From: Natronosalvus caseinilyticus | GTDB lineage: Archaea > Halobacteriota > Halobacteria > Halobacteriales > Natrialbaceae | Direction of reading: 5' to 3' | Length of the DNA: 64,000 bases | NCBI RefSeq assembly: GCF_017357105.1 | Contig: NZ_CP071596.1 | Coordinates: 3,162,001-3,226,000, forward strand | Shown: positions 36,682 through 45,041 of the stretch, one piece after another | How positions within the stretch are numbered: position 1 is the stretch's first letter | How the letters are laid out: every line of letters starts with the position of its first letter | Notes under the pieces: generated by a model | Database searches by the model: none | The model's input: only the letters and a program-made list of their open reading frames with translations | Told to the model about the DNA's origin: nothing | Translations under genes and position numbers: made by a program

Positions 36682-37110
36682 TCAATACTTGTACAACGAG
36701 ACAACGAACGGAAGCTTGTTGTACATGATGATTGCCACCGGGAGGCCGAGAATCGTCAGCGACAGCAGGTAGGCAATCCCCATCCAGATACCGCTCGCCC
36801 ACCAGCCGACGAACACGAACCAGACGCCGCGGACGACGAGGCTGTGCTGGTCTTTTTTCGCCGATCCAACGACGTTTCCATCGGCATCGACCACTATGTC
36901 GTCTTCGGGGTCTTTCAGCGTGAGAACCTTTGGAACGACGTTGATCATCTTGATGCCGACCGGGAGGCCGATAATAGAGAGGTTCAACACCCAGGCTACC
37001 GTGAGCCAGAGCCCAGTAGCCCACCAGCCGACGAATACGAACCAGACCGCACGTACGGCAACGGATCGGTTCTCTGTCGATACACCTGATGACTGCGTCT
37101 GTGTTGCCAT
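36682..37110 (-). CDS. YccF-family membrane protein with two copies of the domain
   Basis: A 142-residue membrane protein made of two similar halves: VRAVWFVFVGWWATGLWLTVAWVLNLSIIGLPVGIKMINVVPKV and VRGVWFVFVGWWASGIWMGIAYLLSLTILGLPVAIIMYNKLPFV. This matches the YccF (DUF307) family, of unknown function, which commonly has this double form. A charged linker DPEDDIVVDADGNVVGSAKKD joins the halves. No signal peptide. Confidence 0.85.
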   Translation of the reverse strand: MATQTQSSGVSTENRSVAVRAVWFVFVGWWATGLWLTVAWVLNLSIIGLPVGIKMINVVPKVLTLKDPEDDIVVDADGNVVGSAKKDQHSLVVRGVWFVFVGWWASGIWMGIAYLLSLTILGLPVAIIMYNKLPFVVSLYKY

Positions 37111-37254
37111 CGTACTGACTATATCAACAGGATAATAAATATACTCTGGCCGAATGTCGAAACCGAAGGCTACCTGTTCATCGAGTGGTGAACGAGGAAA
37201 AAAGCGATACGCCCAACGATCAAATAGCGCCGACTACTGAGACAGGCCGCGAGT

Positions 37255-38004
37255 TCAGATGTCGGGATAGTCTTTCGGAATCCTGGTGCCCGCCGTGACG
37301 GTTTCGCCATCGTAGCCCGGAATCGAGAGGTGGTTGCCGTTCCGTTCGATAGTGAAGTGTAAGTGAGGACCGGTCGAATTGCCGGTGTCGCCCATGCCAC
37401 CGATCTTCTGGCCACGTGCGACGCTCTCTCCTTGCACCACGTCGAAACTGTTCAGGTGGCAGTACATCGTCTGGTAGCCATTTCCGTGCCCTAGCTTGAG
37501 GTAGTAGCCACAGCCATCCGCCTGGTAACTTCGGATGTCCACGACACCGCTATGGGCCGCGTAAATTGGTTCGCCGATGTTGCCGTTAGCGCCGAAATCC
37601 ACCGCGTAGTGACCAGGACGAGCGCCGTACGGAGACGTAATGTATCCGGTAATCGGCCAGTCGAAGTCCGATTCCGAACCACCGCCGGAGGTGGACTGGA
37701 GGTACCGTTCGACCGACCAGCCCCACACGTTCCGATCGAGCCAGTGGACGCCCCACCACCGGTAGCCGTCCTTGTCGGTCGGTCCGTTCATGATCTCGCC
37801 GACCTCGCCGTTGTTCAGTGTGGCGACGATGGGCGAGTCGGTACCAGGTTGTTCCCGCGTGTTCAGTGCGCTCGCAGTAACTTCGACGCGCTCGCCGTCG
37901 CTAAACGCACTCGCCGAACCGCTCAGGGCCGCAGTTCCGGTAATTCCGGTAGCGGTAATTCCGATCGATTTGACGACTGAACGCCTGCTGAATTTTCGCG
38001 TCAT
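37255..38004 (-). CDS. Tat-exported SH3-like plus M23 metallopeptidase
   Basis: A 249-residue secreted protein. A Tat signal (KFSRRSVVKSIGITATGITG) is followed by an SH3b-like domain (VTASALNTREQPGTDSPIVATL, WGVHWLDRNVWGWSVERYL) and a LytM/M23 peptidase domain. The metal ligands and catalytic motifs are intact: HYAVDFGA (H-x(3)-D), HCHL-like YCHLNSF and the HLHFTIE HxH. M23 enzymes normally cut peptidoglycan cross-links; archaea lack murein, so the substrate is perhaps a surface glycoprotein or a competitor's wall. Start taken at MTRKFSRRS; the longer frame adds nine residues. Confidence 0.88.
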   Translation of the reverse strand: MTRKFSRRSVVKSIGITATGITGTAALSGSASAFSDGERVEVTASALNTREQPGTDSPIVATLNNGEVGEIMNGPTDKDGYRWWGVHWLDRNVWGWSVERYLQSTSGGGSESDFDWPITGYITSPYGARPGHYAVDFGANGNIGEPIYAAHSGVVDIRSYQADGCGYYLKLGHGNGYQTMYCHLNSFDVVQGESVARGQKIGGMGDTGNSTGPHLHFTIERNGNHLSIPGYDGETVTAGTRIPKDYPDI

Positions 38005-38463
38005 ATCCAAACACAAAATACAGTCGTGCATGTTTAATAGTTACTGTTATTGATGCCCTTATTATATAAATTTCTCATCAATATCTTTTCAACTAGTGAT
38101 AATTCGTACTGTTTATTCAACGACACTATGAAAACCCATCACTGCTCGAGATTTCATCAAATACCAATATCTTCTGAAGCTTAGAACGGCTCGCTCACGC
38201 AGGGTAGCGTTTGATTCGGACTCCGATACGTAGCGTAGAAGTCGGCCGGGCCGATCGTGAACGACGCCCAGAAATGCTCGCTTCGCTGTACTCTTCTGGT
38301 CTACCGCAAATCGTAGGGCCGTATTGTCGCTCGCGAATCTGCTCGCGGCAAAGGTGGAACGGGCGCGATTTGAACACACGGTCGTTCCGCTTCGCTTCTC
38401 CCTGCGTTCAAATCGCGCCGGATCCAGTACCTGTCGCTCACGGGTTTGTTCGCGACAGGATAG
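38005..38463. other. Intergenic region with tRNA-derived repeats
   Basis: 459 bases with no protein gene I would defend. The left part (38040-38160) is A/T-rich. The right part contains two partial copies of the tRNA-Lys 3' end, one direct and one inverted, described as a separate repeat feature. Short open frames here (MFKSR-type translations) come from the repeated tRNA sequence and are not genes. Confidence 0.5.
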
Positions 38464-38486
38464 CGGGCCGGGCGCGATTTGAACAC
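38325..38486. repeat. Duplicated tRNA-Lys 3' end with flanking sequence (candidate att scars)
   Basis: The 17-base word GGGCGCGATTTGAACAC occurs at 38361-38377 and inside the tRNA at 38470-38486. Similarity extends left: TGTCGCTCxCG...TCGCGxCA precedes both copies. A 14-base inverted copy, GTTCAAATCGCGCC, lies between at 38406-38419. Duplication of a tRNA 3' end in direct orientation is the mark of tyrosine-integrase integration or imprecise excision, though no integrase gene is seen in this window. Confidence 0.6.
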
Positions 38487-38537
38487 GCGACCGTCTGATT
38501 AAGAGTCAGACGCTCTGCCTAACTGAGCTACCGGCCC
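38464..38537 (-). tRNA. tRNA-Lys (CUU anticodon)
   Basis: Reads on the minus strand as a full cloverleaf: acceptor GGGCCGG pairing CCGGCCC, D arm GCUC...GAGC, anticodon stem UCUGA/UCAGA with loop CUCUUAA (anticodon CUU), and T arm GCGUG-UUCAAAU-CGCGC. No intron and no encoded CCA is seen; the discriminator base is G. It lies between an SH3/M23 gene and the RCK-DHH gene. Confidence 0.95.
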
Positions 38538-38685
38538 TGTACACTCGAGTTTTTGCCCGCCGCCCAAATAGGTTTCCTTTAGGACCCAATGTGGCACGCA
38601 CGGACACGCCCCGACCGGACAGTGCAACGACAACCGTAACCGCCTTCGGGAACGTTAAGTACAGTCGGTTCAACCGGACTGTCAC

Positions 38686-40128
38686 ATGAGTACGGGGGTT
38701 ACAATTTCGTCGATCTCGGACTATGCGATCCTCGGGTGCGGGAGCGTCGGCTACGCCGTCGCCGAGGAACTCGCCGAGCAGGGAAAAGACGTCCTGATCA
38801 TCGACCGCGACGAAAACCGCGTCGAGTCCCTCCGCGACCAGGACCTCGACGCCAGAACCGCCGACATCCGCGAGGTCGAGGCCGCCGAACTCGTCGCCGA
38901 CCGTTCGGTCGTCCTCATCCTCGCCTCCGACGTCGAGGCCAACAAACAGGCCGTCGAGCGCATCCGCGACACCAACGGCGACCAGTTTATCGTCGCGCGC
39001 GCGAGCGATCCCGTCTCCGGCGACGAACTCGCCGAGCTGGGAGCCGACATCGTCATCAATCCCTCGACCGTCATCGCCGACTCCGCACTTCGAGCCCTCG
39101 AGTCCGGCGAACTCGAGCACAACGCCGCGACCCTCGCGGGCCTGCTCGAGGAGACGACGGGCCGGCTGGCGATCCTCACCCAGCCGAGCCCCGACCCCGA
39201 TTCGATCGCCAGCGGGGCGGCGTTGCAGGCGATCGCGGCCCACCTCGGCATCGAATCCGACATCATCTACCTCGGTGACATCGGCCACCAGGAGAACCGG
39301 GCGTTCGTCAACTTACTCGGCATCGACCTCCTGCAATGGGACGACGTCGAGGACCAGTCGGTCTACGACACCGTCGCGCTCGTCGACCACACGAGCACCG
39401 AGGACCTCACGCTCGAGGTCGACGTGCTGATCGACCACGCCGAGCCCGAAGAGGGAATCGAGCCCTTCTTTACCGACATTCGACCCAACATGTCCTCGAC
39501 CTCGACGATCATGACGAAGTACATCCAGGAGTTCGACATGAACGTCTCCGAGGAAGTGGCGACGGCGCTGCTCTACGGCATCCGCGCCGAAACCCTCGAC
39601 TTCAAGCGCGACACGACGCCCGCGGACCTCACTGCCGCCGCCTACCTCTATCCCTTCGCGAACCACGACACGCTCGAGCAAGTCGAGTCACCCTCGATGT
39701 CGCCCGAGACGCTCGACGTGCTGGCCGAGGCCATCGCGAACCGGGACGTCCAGGGGAGCCACCTCGTCTCGAACGCGGGCTTCGTCCGCGACCGAGAGGC
39801 GCTGATGCAGGCCGCGAGCCACCTCCTGAACCTGGAGGGCGTGACGACGACGGCCGTCTTCGGGGTGGCGGAGGAGACGATCTTCCTCGCCGCTCGGTCG
39901 AAGGACATCCGCATGAACATCGGGAGCGTACTGGCCGACGCCTACGGTGAGATTGGCGAGACGGCGGGCCACTCGACGCAGGCCAGCGCGGAGATTCCCC
40001 TCGGGATCTTCACGGGGATCGAAATCTCCGACGACACGCGAGAGACACTGTTGACGCTGACCGAGGAGGCCGTGAAGCGAACGCTGTTCGACGCGATGGG
40101 CGTCGAGGGCGAAGGAAACGGGAGCTAG
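38686..40128 (+). CDS. RCK/TrkA-N domain fused to a DHH-family phosphoesterase with degenerate active site
   Basis: A 480-residue cytosolic protein. Residues 1-140 are a TrkA-N (NAD-binding) domain with YAILGCGSVGYAVAEELAEQGKDVLIIDRDENRV. The rest is a DHH/DHHA1 phosphoesterase: PDPDSIASGAALQAI, GDIGHQENRAFVN, ALVDHTS and LIDHAEPEEG, with a C-terminal GGH-like AGHSTQAS. The first motif reads TQPSPDPD, lacking the usual His, and the signature DHH reads DHA, so hydrolysis may be impaired. Such fusions could sense dinucleotides in potassium control. A paralogue with complete motifs is at 62610-63626. A GTTAAGTAC TATA box is 28-34 bases before the ATG. Confidence 0.88.
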   Translation: MSTGVTISSISDYAILGCGSVGYAVAEELAEQGKDVLIIDRDENRVESLRDQDLDARTADIREVEAAELVADRSVVLILASDVEANKQAVERIRDTNGDQFIVARASDPVSGDELAELGADIVINPSTVIADSALRALESGELEHNAATLAGLLEETTGRLAILTQPSPDPDSIASGAALQAIAAHLGIESDIIYLGDIGHQENRAFVNLLGIDLLQWDDVEDQSVYDTVALVDHTSTEDLTLEVDVLIDHAEPEEGIEPFFTDIRPNMSSTSTIMTKYIQEFDMNVSEEVATALLYGIRAETLDFKRDTTPADLTAAAYLYPFANHDTLEQVESPSMSPETLDVLAEAIANRDVQGSHLVSNAGFVRDREALMQAASHLLNLEGVTTTAVFGVAEETIFLAARSKDIRMNIGSVLADAYGEIGETAGHSTQASAEIPLGIFTGIEISDDTRETLLTLTEEAVKRTLFDAMGVEGEGNGS

Positions 40129-40203
40129 GACGGCTCGCTCTCGTCGGGAGAATAGAATCGAGTTCGTGAACCGCGTCCGTTTCCGCGTCGGCGTACCGCC
40201 AGC

Positions 40204-40497
40204 CTACGCGACCAGTTCGTCTTCTTCCTCGTCCGGTTCCTTGACGCGTTCGACGACGTCGGTCACGAGAATGATGTCGCCGACGGATCGTACCCACCGG
40301 TACGGCAGGATGACGCCGCGTGCGGTGGTGACCTCGTCGCCGAAGAGTTCGTAGTTGAGTCCCCCCAGTGCCAGTCCGGTGACGGCTTCGCCGCCGACGT
40401 TCAGTCGCAGGTCCTCGACTTCGCCGACGAAGACGCCGTTGTTCGAGTAGACCTCGCGTCCGACGAGCGAGGTAATCTCCTGTGGAGTGTCGTCCAT
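40204..40497 (-). CDS. PRC-barrel domain protein
   Basis: A 97-residue PRC-barrel protein: EITSLVGREVYSNNGVFVGEVEDLRLNVGGEAVTGLAL, then RGVILPYRWVRSVGDIILVTDVVERV. PRC barrels are small adaptors that bind RNA (RimM) or photosystem proteins; in haloarchaea one variant (CdpB) works in cell division, but identification with it is not justified here. Start 40497 gives MDDTPQE; an in-frame ATG at 40509 gives MGGYMDD. A GAATTAAG element near 40519-40526 slightly favours the later one. Confidence 0.85.
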   Translation of the reverse strand: MDDTPQEITSLVGREVYSNNGVFVGEVEDLRLNVGGEAVTGLALGGLNYELFGDEVTTARGVILPYRWVRSVGDIILVTDVVERVKEPDEEEDELVA

Positions 40498-40550
40498 GTA
40501 CCCACCCATGCACGGTGGACTCTTAATTCTTAGTCAGACAGTCCGGCGCT

Positions 40551-40620
40551 CGAGTGGGTGTTCGTCGTTCACTCGATTGCTCGGTTACTCGATTACTCGA
40601 ACTCTCGTTCACTCGAGTTC
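40551..40620. repeat. Short CTCGA-containing degenerate repeat
   Basis: Between the PRC-barrel and HD genes the word CACTCGA, TACTCGA or related forms recurs about seven times in 70 bases. It does not look like a CRISPR array because there are no fixed spacers. Confidence 0.5.
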
Positions 40621-40691
40621 GCGCGGCCGATCGAGGATCGGCCCGTCGGCCGTTCCCGAACAATTTTGTCGACGGCCACGAACGAGTGTCC

Positions 40692-41444
40692 ATGAACGAC
40701 GTTCTCGAGCGGGTTCGTCCCGTCGCCAGGTCCTACTTCGACGAGGCGGTGACGCCGGCCCACGACTGGCACCACGTCAGGCGCGTCGAGACGAACGCGC
40801 GCCGCCTCGCCGCCGAGCGAACAGACGTCGACCAGGACGTACTGCTGCTGGCTGCGGTCCTCCACGACATCGGCCGACTGAAGGAAGATGCGGGCGCCAT
40901 CGACGACCACGCCGAGTGGGGCGCCCGCGAGGCCCGGACGATCCTCGAGTCGGTCGACCATCCTCCAGAGTCGGTCGACGCCGTCGCCCACTGCATCCGC
41001 GCGCATCGCTTCTCGAACGACGTCGACCCGCGAACGACCGAGGCGCGACTCCTCTCGGACGCCGACAACCTGGACGCGCTCGGAGCCATCGGCCTCGCGC
41101 GCACGTTTTCGTACGGAGGCGAACTCGGAACGACGATTTACGATCCCGCCCTCCCGCCGGCCGAGGACGACACGCGCGCCGGCGCGACCAGTATCAATCA
41201 CGTTCACAAGAAGCTGCTCCGACTGCCCGAACGAATGTACACGCCAGAGGGGCGGGCAGTCGCCGAGGAGCGCGCCCAGGTCGTCGAATCGTTCCTCGAG
41301 ACGCTCGAACGCGAGGTGAGCGGTGAGCGCGAGGAGGGCAGTGGGTCGAGCGACCACGATGCGAGCGGCGAGCCGATCGATCACGACTCGAGCAGCGAGC
41401 CACTAGCGCAAGGCTCGAGCGAGGAGCAAAGAGACGGGGCGTGA
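40692..41444 (+). CDS. HD-domain phosphohydrolase
   Basis: A 250-residue HD-superfamily metal phosphohydrolase. The ligands are visible as H27/H28 in HDWHHV, HD at residues 58-59 (VLHDIGR), a later His in DDHAEWGA and a late Asp in LSDADNLDALGA. The family includes YedJ-like nucleotide phosphohydrolases; the substrate is not known. The last 45 residues are a Ser/Glu/Asp-rich tail with two repeats of DHDxS.GEP-like sequence. It precedes the cyclase gene by four bases, so they form an operon. Confidence 0.88.
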   Translation: MNDVLERVRPVARSYFDEAVTPAHDWHHVRRVETNARRLAAERTDVDQDVLLLAAVLHDIGRLKEDAGAIDDHAEWGAREARTILESVDHPPESVDAVAHCIRAHRFSNDVDPRTTEARLLSDADNLDALGAIGLARTFSYGGELGTTIYDPALPPAEDDTRAGATSINHVHKKLLRLPERMYTPEGRAVAEERAQVVESFLETLEREVSGEREEGSGSSDHDASGEPIDHDSSSEPLAQGSSEEQRDGA

Positions 41445-41448
41445 GCCG

Positions 41449-42141
41449 ATGCCCGTCCACGACCTCTCGTACCCGCTCGAGACCGGTATGCCCGTCTATC
41501 CCGGCTCGCCGCCGGTCGCGGTCGAACCCGCAACGACCGTCGAGGACGATGGCTACGCAACCACGAACCTGTCGTTCGATTCCCACACGGGAACGCACGT
41601 CGACGCACCCGCGCACATGCGATCGGATGGTCCGACGCTCGACGACTTCGACGTGGAACGGTTCCGATTTCGGGCCATTCTCGCGGATTGCCGTCCGCTC
41701 GAGCCTCGAGAACCTGTCGGGGCGGACGACCTCGAGCGAGCGGTAGCCGCTGATGCGGACGCAGACACGACCGGCAACGAAGACGAAGATGTCGACCTCC
41801 TCGTCTGCCGAACCGGCTGGGAAACCCACTGGGGAACCGACCGAGCGTTCGACCACCCCTACCTGACCGCGTCGGCCGCCGACTGGCTAGTCGAGCGCGA
41901 ACTCGACCTCGGCATCGACGCGATGAACGTCGATCCGACGCCCGGGAGCGACCCCGCCCCGGACGAACCGGACGGCTACCCCTTCCACCGGACGATGTTC
42001 GCCGACGACCGGATCCTCCTCGAGAACCTCCGGGGAGTCGAGGCGCTCCCCGTCGGCGAAGTGTTCACCGTCCACGCGTATCCACTCGCGGTCGCGAACG
42101 CCGACGGCGCCCCGGTACGGGCGGTCGCCGTGCTCGAGTGA
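41449..42141 (+). CDS. Cyclase / kynurenine formamidase-like metal hydrolase
   Basis: A 230-residue member of the cyclase family, which includes arylformamidase (KynB) and antibiotic cyclases. The metal-binding signature HTGTHVDAPAHM occupies residues 46-57. Other conserved stretches are LSYPLETGMPVYPGSPP at the start, LLVCRTGWETHWG and GIDAMNVDPTPGSD. In most archaea the substrate is unknown. It starts four bases after the HD gene. Confidence 0.88.
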   Translation: MPVHDLSYPLETGMPVYPGSPPVAVEPATTVEDDGYATTNLSFDSHTGTHVDAPAHMRSDGPTLDDFDVERFRFRAILADCRPLEPREPVGADDLERAVAADADADTTGNEDEDVDLLVCRTGWETHWGTDRAFDHPYLTASAADWLVERELDLGIDAMNVDPTPGSDPAPDEPDGYPFHRTMFADDRILLENLRGVEALPVGEVFTVHAYPLAVANADGAPVRAVAVLE

Positions 42142-42249
42142 AACGGGAGAAAGCGAGATTGGTGAGGGTGAGATAATTGAGAGCGAGACGACCGAGAGTG
42201 AGCCGTCGTCTCAGAACGCTTTTGCCCCGATCGGTCCTTGCTCGAGGTG

Positions 42250-42645
42250 ATGGTCATGGCACTTCCCGCCCAGCTCGTGGTCGCCCTCGTCGGCGCCGTG
42301 CTCGTCGCCGTCGCCACCATCGTCGTCTACCGGGACGCCGACCGCCTCGGGTTCGAGCGCCCGTGGCTGTGGGCCGCCGTCGTCGCCGCTCCGATGCTCC
42401 TCGCGCTGTCGCTCCACATCGTGATCGGAACCGTCCCGATCCCGGGCCTGCTCGTGCTCGTGGTCTCGGGGCTCGCCTTCTACGCGTTCGAACGCGATGA
42501 TGCGGTCCACGGCGACGAGACCGCCGACCCACACGTCCTCCCCGGTGGACCGGGCGCAGGTGAGGGGGCTCCAGCCAGCGAATCCGGGCCGGAGGGTGAC
42601 GAAGACGGGGCCGAAGGCGAGGATGTCGGAGACGAAGATCGGTGA
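42250..42645 (+). CDS. Small membrane protein with acidic tail
   Basis: A 131-residue protein with three hydrophobic segments in the first 80 residues (LPAQLVVALVGAVLVAVATIVVY, WLWAAVVAAPMLLALSLHIVIG, PGLLVLVVSGLAFYAF) and a 50-residue Gly/Glu/Asp tail. No family recognised. The start is ATG 42250 (MVMALP) or 42256 (MALP); a GCTTTTGCC element near 42218-42226 suits the first. Confidence 0.65.
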   Translation: MVMALPAQLVVALVGAVLVAVATIVVYRDADRLGFERPWLWAAVVAAPMLLALSLHIVIGTVPIPGLLVLVVSGLAFYAFERDDAVHGDETADPHVLPGGPGAGEGAPASESGPEGDEDGAEGEDVGDEDR

Positions 42646-42715
42646 CCGGAGCCTGAACGCCCGAGACACGAAACTGGCCCGTCACACCTTTTGCCAGCCA
42701 GCACGTACGACGCCC

Positions 42716-43255
42716 ATGGAACGAGCGACCGTCGGCGGCGGCTGTTTCTGGTGTGTCGAGGCGGCGTACAAAGAACTCGAGGGAATCGAGTCGGTCACGT
42801 CGGGCTACGCGGGGGGCCACGTCGAGGATCCGAGCTACGAGGCCGTCTGCAGGGGCGAGACCGGCCACGCGGAGGTCGTCCAGCTCGAGTACGACCCCGA
42901 CGTGATCGGGTACGACGAGATTCTCGAGGTCTTCTTCACCGTCCACGATCCGACGCAGGTGAACCGACAGGGACCGGACGTCGGCACCCAGTACCGGTCG
43001 GCCATCTTCACGCACGACGACGAGCAACGCGAACTCGCGACAGCGTTTATCGAGGAACTCGAGGCTGAGGGCGTCTACGACGACGAAATTGCGACCGAGG
43101 TCGAGTCGCTCGAGGCGTTCTACGAGGCCGAGGCGTATCACCAGGATTACTTCGAGAAGAACCCTACGGACGCCTACTGTCGGATGCACGCCGCACCCAA
43201 GATCGACAAGGTTCGCGAGCGGTTCACCGAGCGCGTAGCCGAATCGACGCAGTAA
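42716..43255 (+). CDS. msrA: Peptide methionine sulfoxide reductase MsrA
   Basis: Reduces methionine-S-sulfoxide in oxidised proteins. The 179-residue protein has the catalytic motif GGGCFWC (Cys10 nucleophile) near the N-terminus, VTSGYAGG, YEAVCRGETGHAEVVQLEYDP and TQYRSAIF, all characteristic of MsrA. A further Cys near the C-terminus (DAYCRMH) is the likely resolving cysteine. The in-frame ATG at 42716 was chosen since conservation starts immediately after it. Confidence 0.96.
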   Translation: MERATVGGGCFWCVEAAYKELEGIESVTSGYAGGHVEDPSYEAVCRGETGHAEVVQLEYDPDVIGYDEILEVFFTVHDPTQVNRQGPDVGTQYRSAIFTHDDEQRELATAFIEELEAEGVYDDEIATEVESLEAFYEAEAYHQDYFEKNPTDAYCRMHAAPKIDKVRERFTERVAESTQ

Positions 43256-43339
43256 CGAGTGGCAGACGGAACTGTTTCGAACCTGGCAACGCCCGAGAGT
43301 TATTACTCCCTCGCCACGAACCACGAGACGAACTGATGC

Positions 43340-44092
43340 ATGGACGAATTACTCGCGGCGCGAAACGCCCTCCTCGAAGCCCTCCTCGAGACGCCACGGA
43401 CCAAACCCCAACTCGTCGAGCAGCTGTCCACGTCCCGGTCGACGGTCGACCGCGGAATCGCGTCGTTGCTCGAGACCGGGTGTATCGAACGACGCGACTC
43501 GGCGTACCTCGCGACCGAGACTGGCCGACTCGCCTGTCGCGCTCGACAGGACTACCTCGCCGACCTGGAGCAGATCGAACGGGCCGAGCCCATCCTGGCG
43601 GAACTCCCTCTCGAATCGATCGACCTGTCGTTCATTCGCGAGGCATCGATCGACGTGCCGAGTCCGCAGGCGCCGTGGACGGCCCTCGAGACGAGCATGC
43701 GGTACATCCGCGAAGCGTCGGCGGTGTACGGCACGGCCCCAGTGGTCTTCGACCTCTACTTCGACGAGTTCCTGGAGTCGATCGAGAACGGCGGGTTACG
43801 CGCGGAACTGATCCTCGACCGGAACCTGTTTTCCTCCCTCGACGACGAGCAGCACGACCGACTTCGCGAGATCATCGAAGCGGACTGCGGCCGGCTGTAC
43901 ACGACCCCGCTCGAGGCACCGTACGCCGTCTGGATCGCCGAAGGTGAGACCGTCGTCGCCGGACTAACGGTGTACTCCGAGAACGGGCTCGCGGGCGTCC
44001 TCCGAACCGACGACCCCGAGAGGGTCGACTGGGTTCGCGCACGGTACCGCGAACGCCGAGCCGAGTCCGAACTCGTCTGGGACCCCGACTGA
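43340..44092 (+). CDS. Winged-helix transcription regulator of the haloarchaeal HTH/FilR1-like type
   Basis: A 250-residue regulator. Residues 1-70 form a winged helix (NALLEALLETPRTKPQLVEQLSTSRSTVDRGIASLLETGCIERR), followed by a ligand-binding-like domain: PWTALETSMRYIREASAVYGTAPVVFD and YAVWIAEGETVVAGLTVYSENGLAGVLRTDDPE. This layout is common to many haloarchaeal transcription regulators, whose effectors are largely unknown. A GTTATTACTC element is about 35-45 bases upstream. Confidence 0.85.
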   Translation: MDELLAARNALLEALLETPRTKPQLVEQLSTSRSTVDRGIASLLETGCIERRDSAYLATETGRLACRARQDYLADLEQIERAEPILAELPLESIDLSFIREASIDVPSPQAPWTALETSMRYIREASAVYGTAPVVFDLYFDEFLESIENGGLRAELILDRNLFSSLDDEQHDRLREIIEADCGRLYTTPLEAPYAVWIAEGETVVAGLTVYSENGLAGVLRTDDPERVDWVRARYRERRAESELVWDPD

Positions 44093-44159
44093 GGCCGGTC
44101 GAGGCGGGGGAGGCGGTTGGGAGCACAAACGGTTAGGTCGTGACGGTCCGAGTTGACTC

Positions 44160-44936
44160 ATGGACGAACCAGCGGCGAACGGCGGCGAACGTGAGGCCGA
44201 CAGCGACGGCGAGAAGGAGGGTGATATTGACGGCGGGCCGGAGACAGAGGTCGACGTCGACAACGAGTCCGACGTCTTCGAGAACACTCCTGGCGGCGGA
44301 ACCACGCCCGCCGCTCGACCGATCACGCCAGACGCCCCCACGGCGTTCGGCCTGGTGCAGGTGTGGTGGGGCGACGGCAAGGGAAAGACCACGGCTGCGA
44401 TGGGGATGGGACTACGGGCTGCGGGAAACGGCTTTCGGGTCCACATGCTCCAGTTCATGAAAGGCGGCGCCTCGAGCGTCGAGGCCGTCCGCGGCGAGTA
44501 CAACGCCATCGAGGCGCTCCCCGGGTTCAGCTACGAGAACCTCGGCCACTACGGCTGGCACGGGATGGCCGACGGGAGCGACGACGTCGACCACGAGCGC
44601 GAGGCCCGATCCGGACTCGAGCGCGCTCGCGACCTGGTGTCGGCGGCGAACGAAGCTGACCTGACGACGCCGTTTCCGCTCGATTCCGATCCCGACGAGG
44701 GCGTCCACATGCTCGTTCTCGACGAGATCCTCTACGCCGTCGAAAGCGACCTCATCGAGCCCGAGTCCGTGATCGAACTTCTCGACGACAAGCCCGACTC
44801 GCTCGAGGTCGTACTCACGGGCGGTCACGCCGAACCGGTATACCTCCTCGAGCACGCCGACCTCGTGACGGAGGTCGCCAAGCGTCGTCACCCCTTCGAC
44901 GACGGCCAGCGAGCACGGCGCGGGACGGAGTACTGA
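44160..44936 (+). CDS. cobO: Cob(I)yrinic acid a,c-diamide adenosyltransferase (CobA/BtuR type)
   Basis: Adenosylates corrinoids in cobalamin synthesis and salvage. After an acidic, variable N-terminus of about 60 residues comes GLVQVWWGDGKGKTTAAMGMGLRAAG with a P-loop (GDGKGKTT), then VHMLQFMKGG, LVLDEILYAV, and VVLTGGHAEPVYLLEHADLVTEV. These match the CobO/BtuR family. The cysteine-free core is normal. It is preceded by a 67-base gap and followed by a possible short duplication of the C-terminal codons (GCGGGACGGAGTACTGA occurs twice at the end). Confidence 0.92.
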   Translation: MDEPAANGGEREADSDGEKEGDIDGGPETEVDVDNESDVFENTPGGGTTPAARPITPDAPTAFGLVQVWWGDGKGKTTAAMGMGLRAAGNGFRVHMLQFMKGGASSVEAVRGEYNAIEALPGFSYENLGHYGWHGMADGSDDVDHEREARSGLERARDLVSAANEADLTTPFPLDSDPDEGVHMLVLDEILYAVESDLIEPESVIELLDDKPDSLEVVLTGGHAEPVYLLEHADLVTEVAKRRHPFDDGQRARRGTEY

Positions 44937-45041
44937 CGCGGGACGGAGTACTGACTATCCGAAACCGACCCGCCGTGCTGTCACTCCTCGACAAAACGGA
45001 CAGTACAGTTATGGGGAACGCCCGACGAATCGTCCACAGCA

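Noticed and set aside
38361-38400. Second tRNA-Lys gene next to the first
   Set aside because: Only the T-arm and acceptor 3' part match; D arm and anticodon stem are absent, so it is a fragment.
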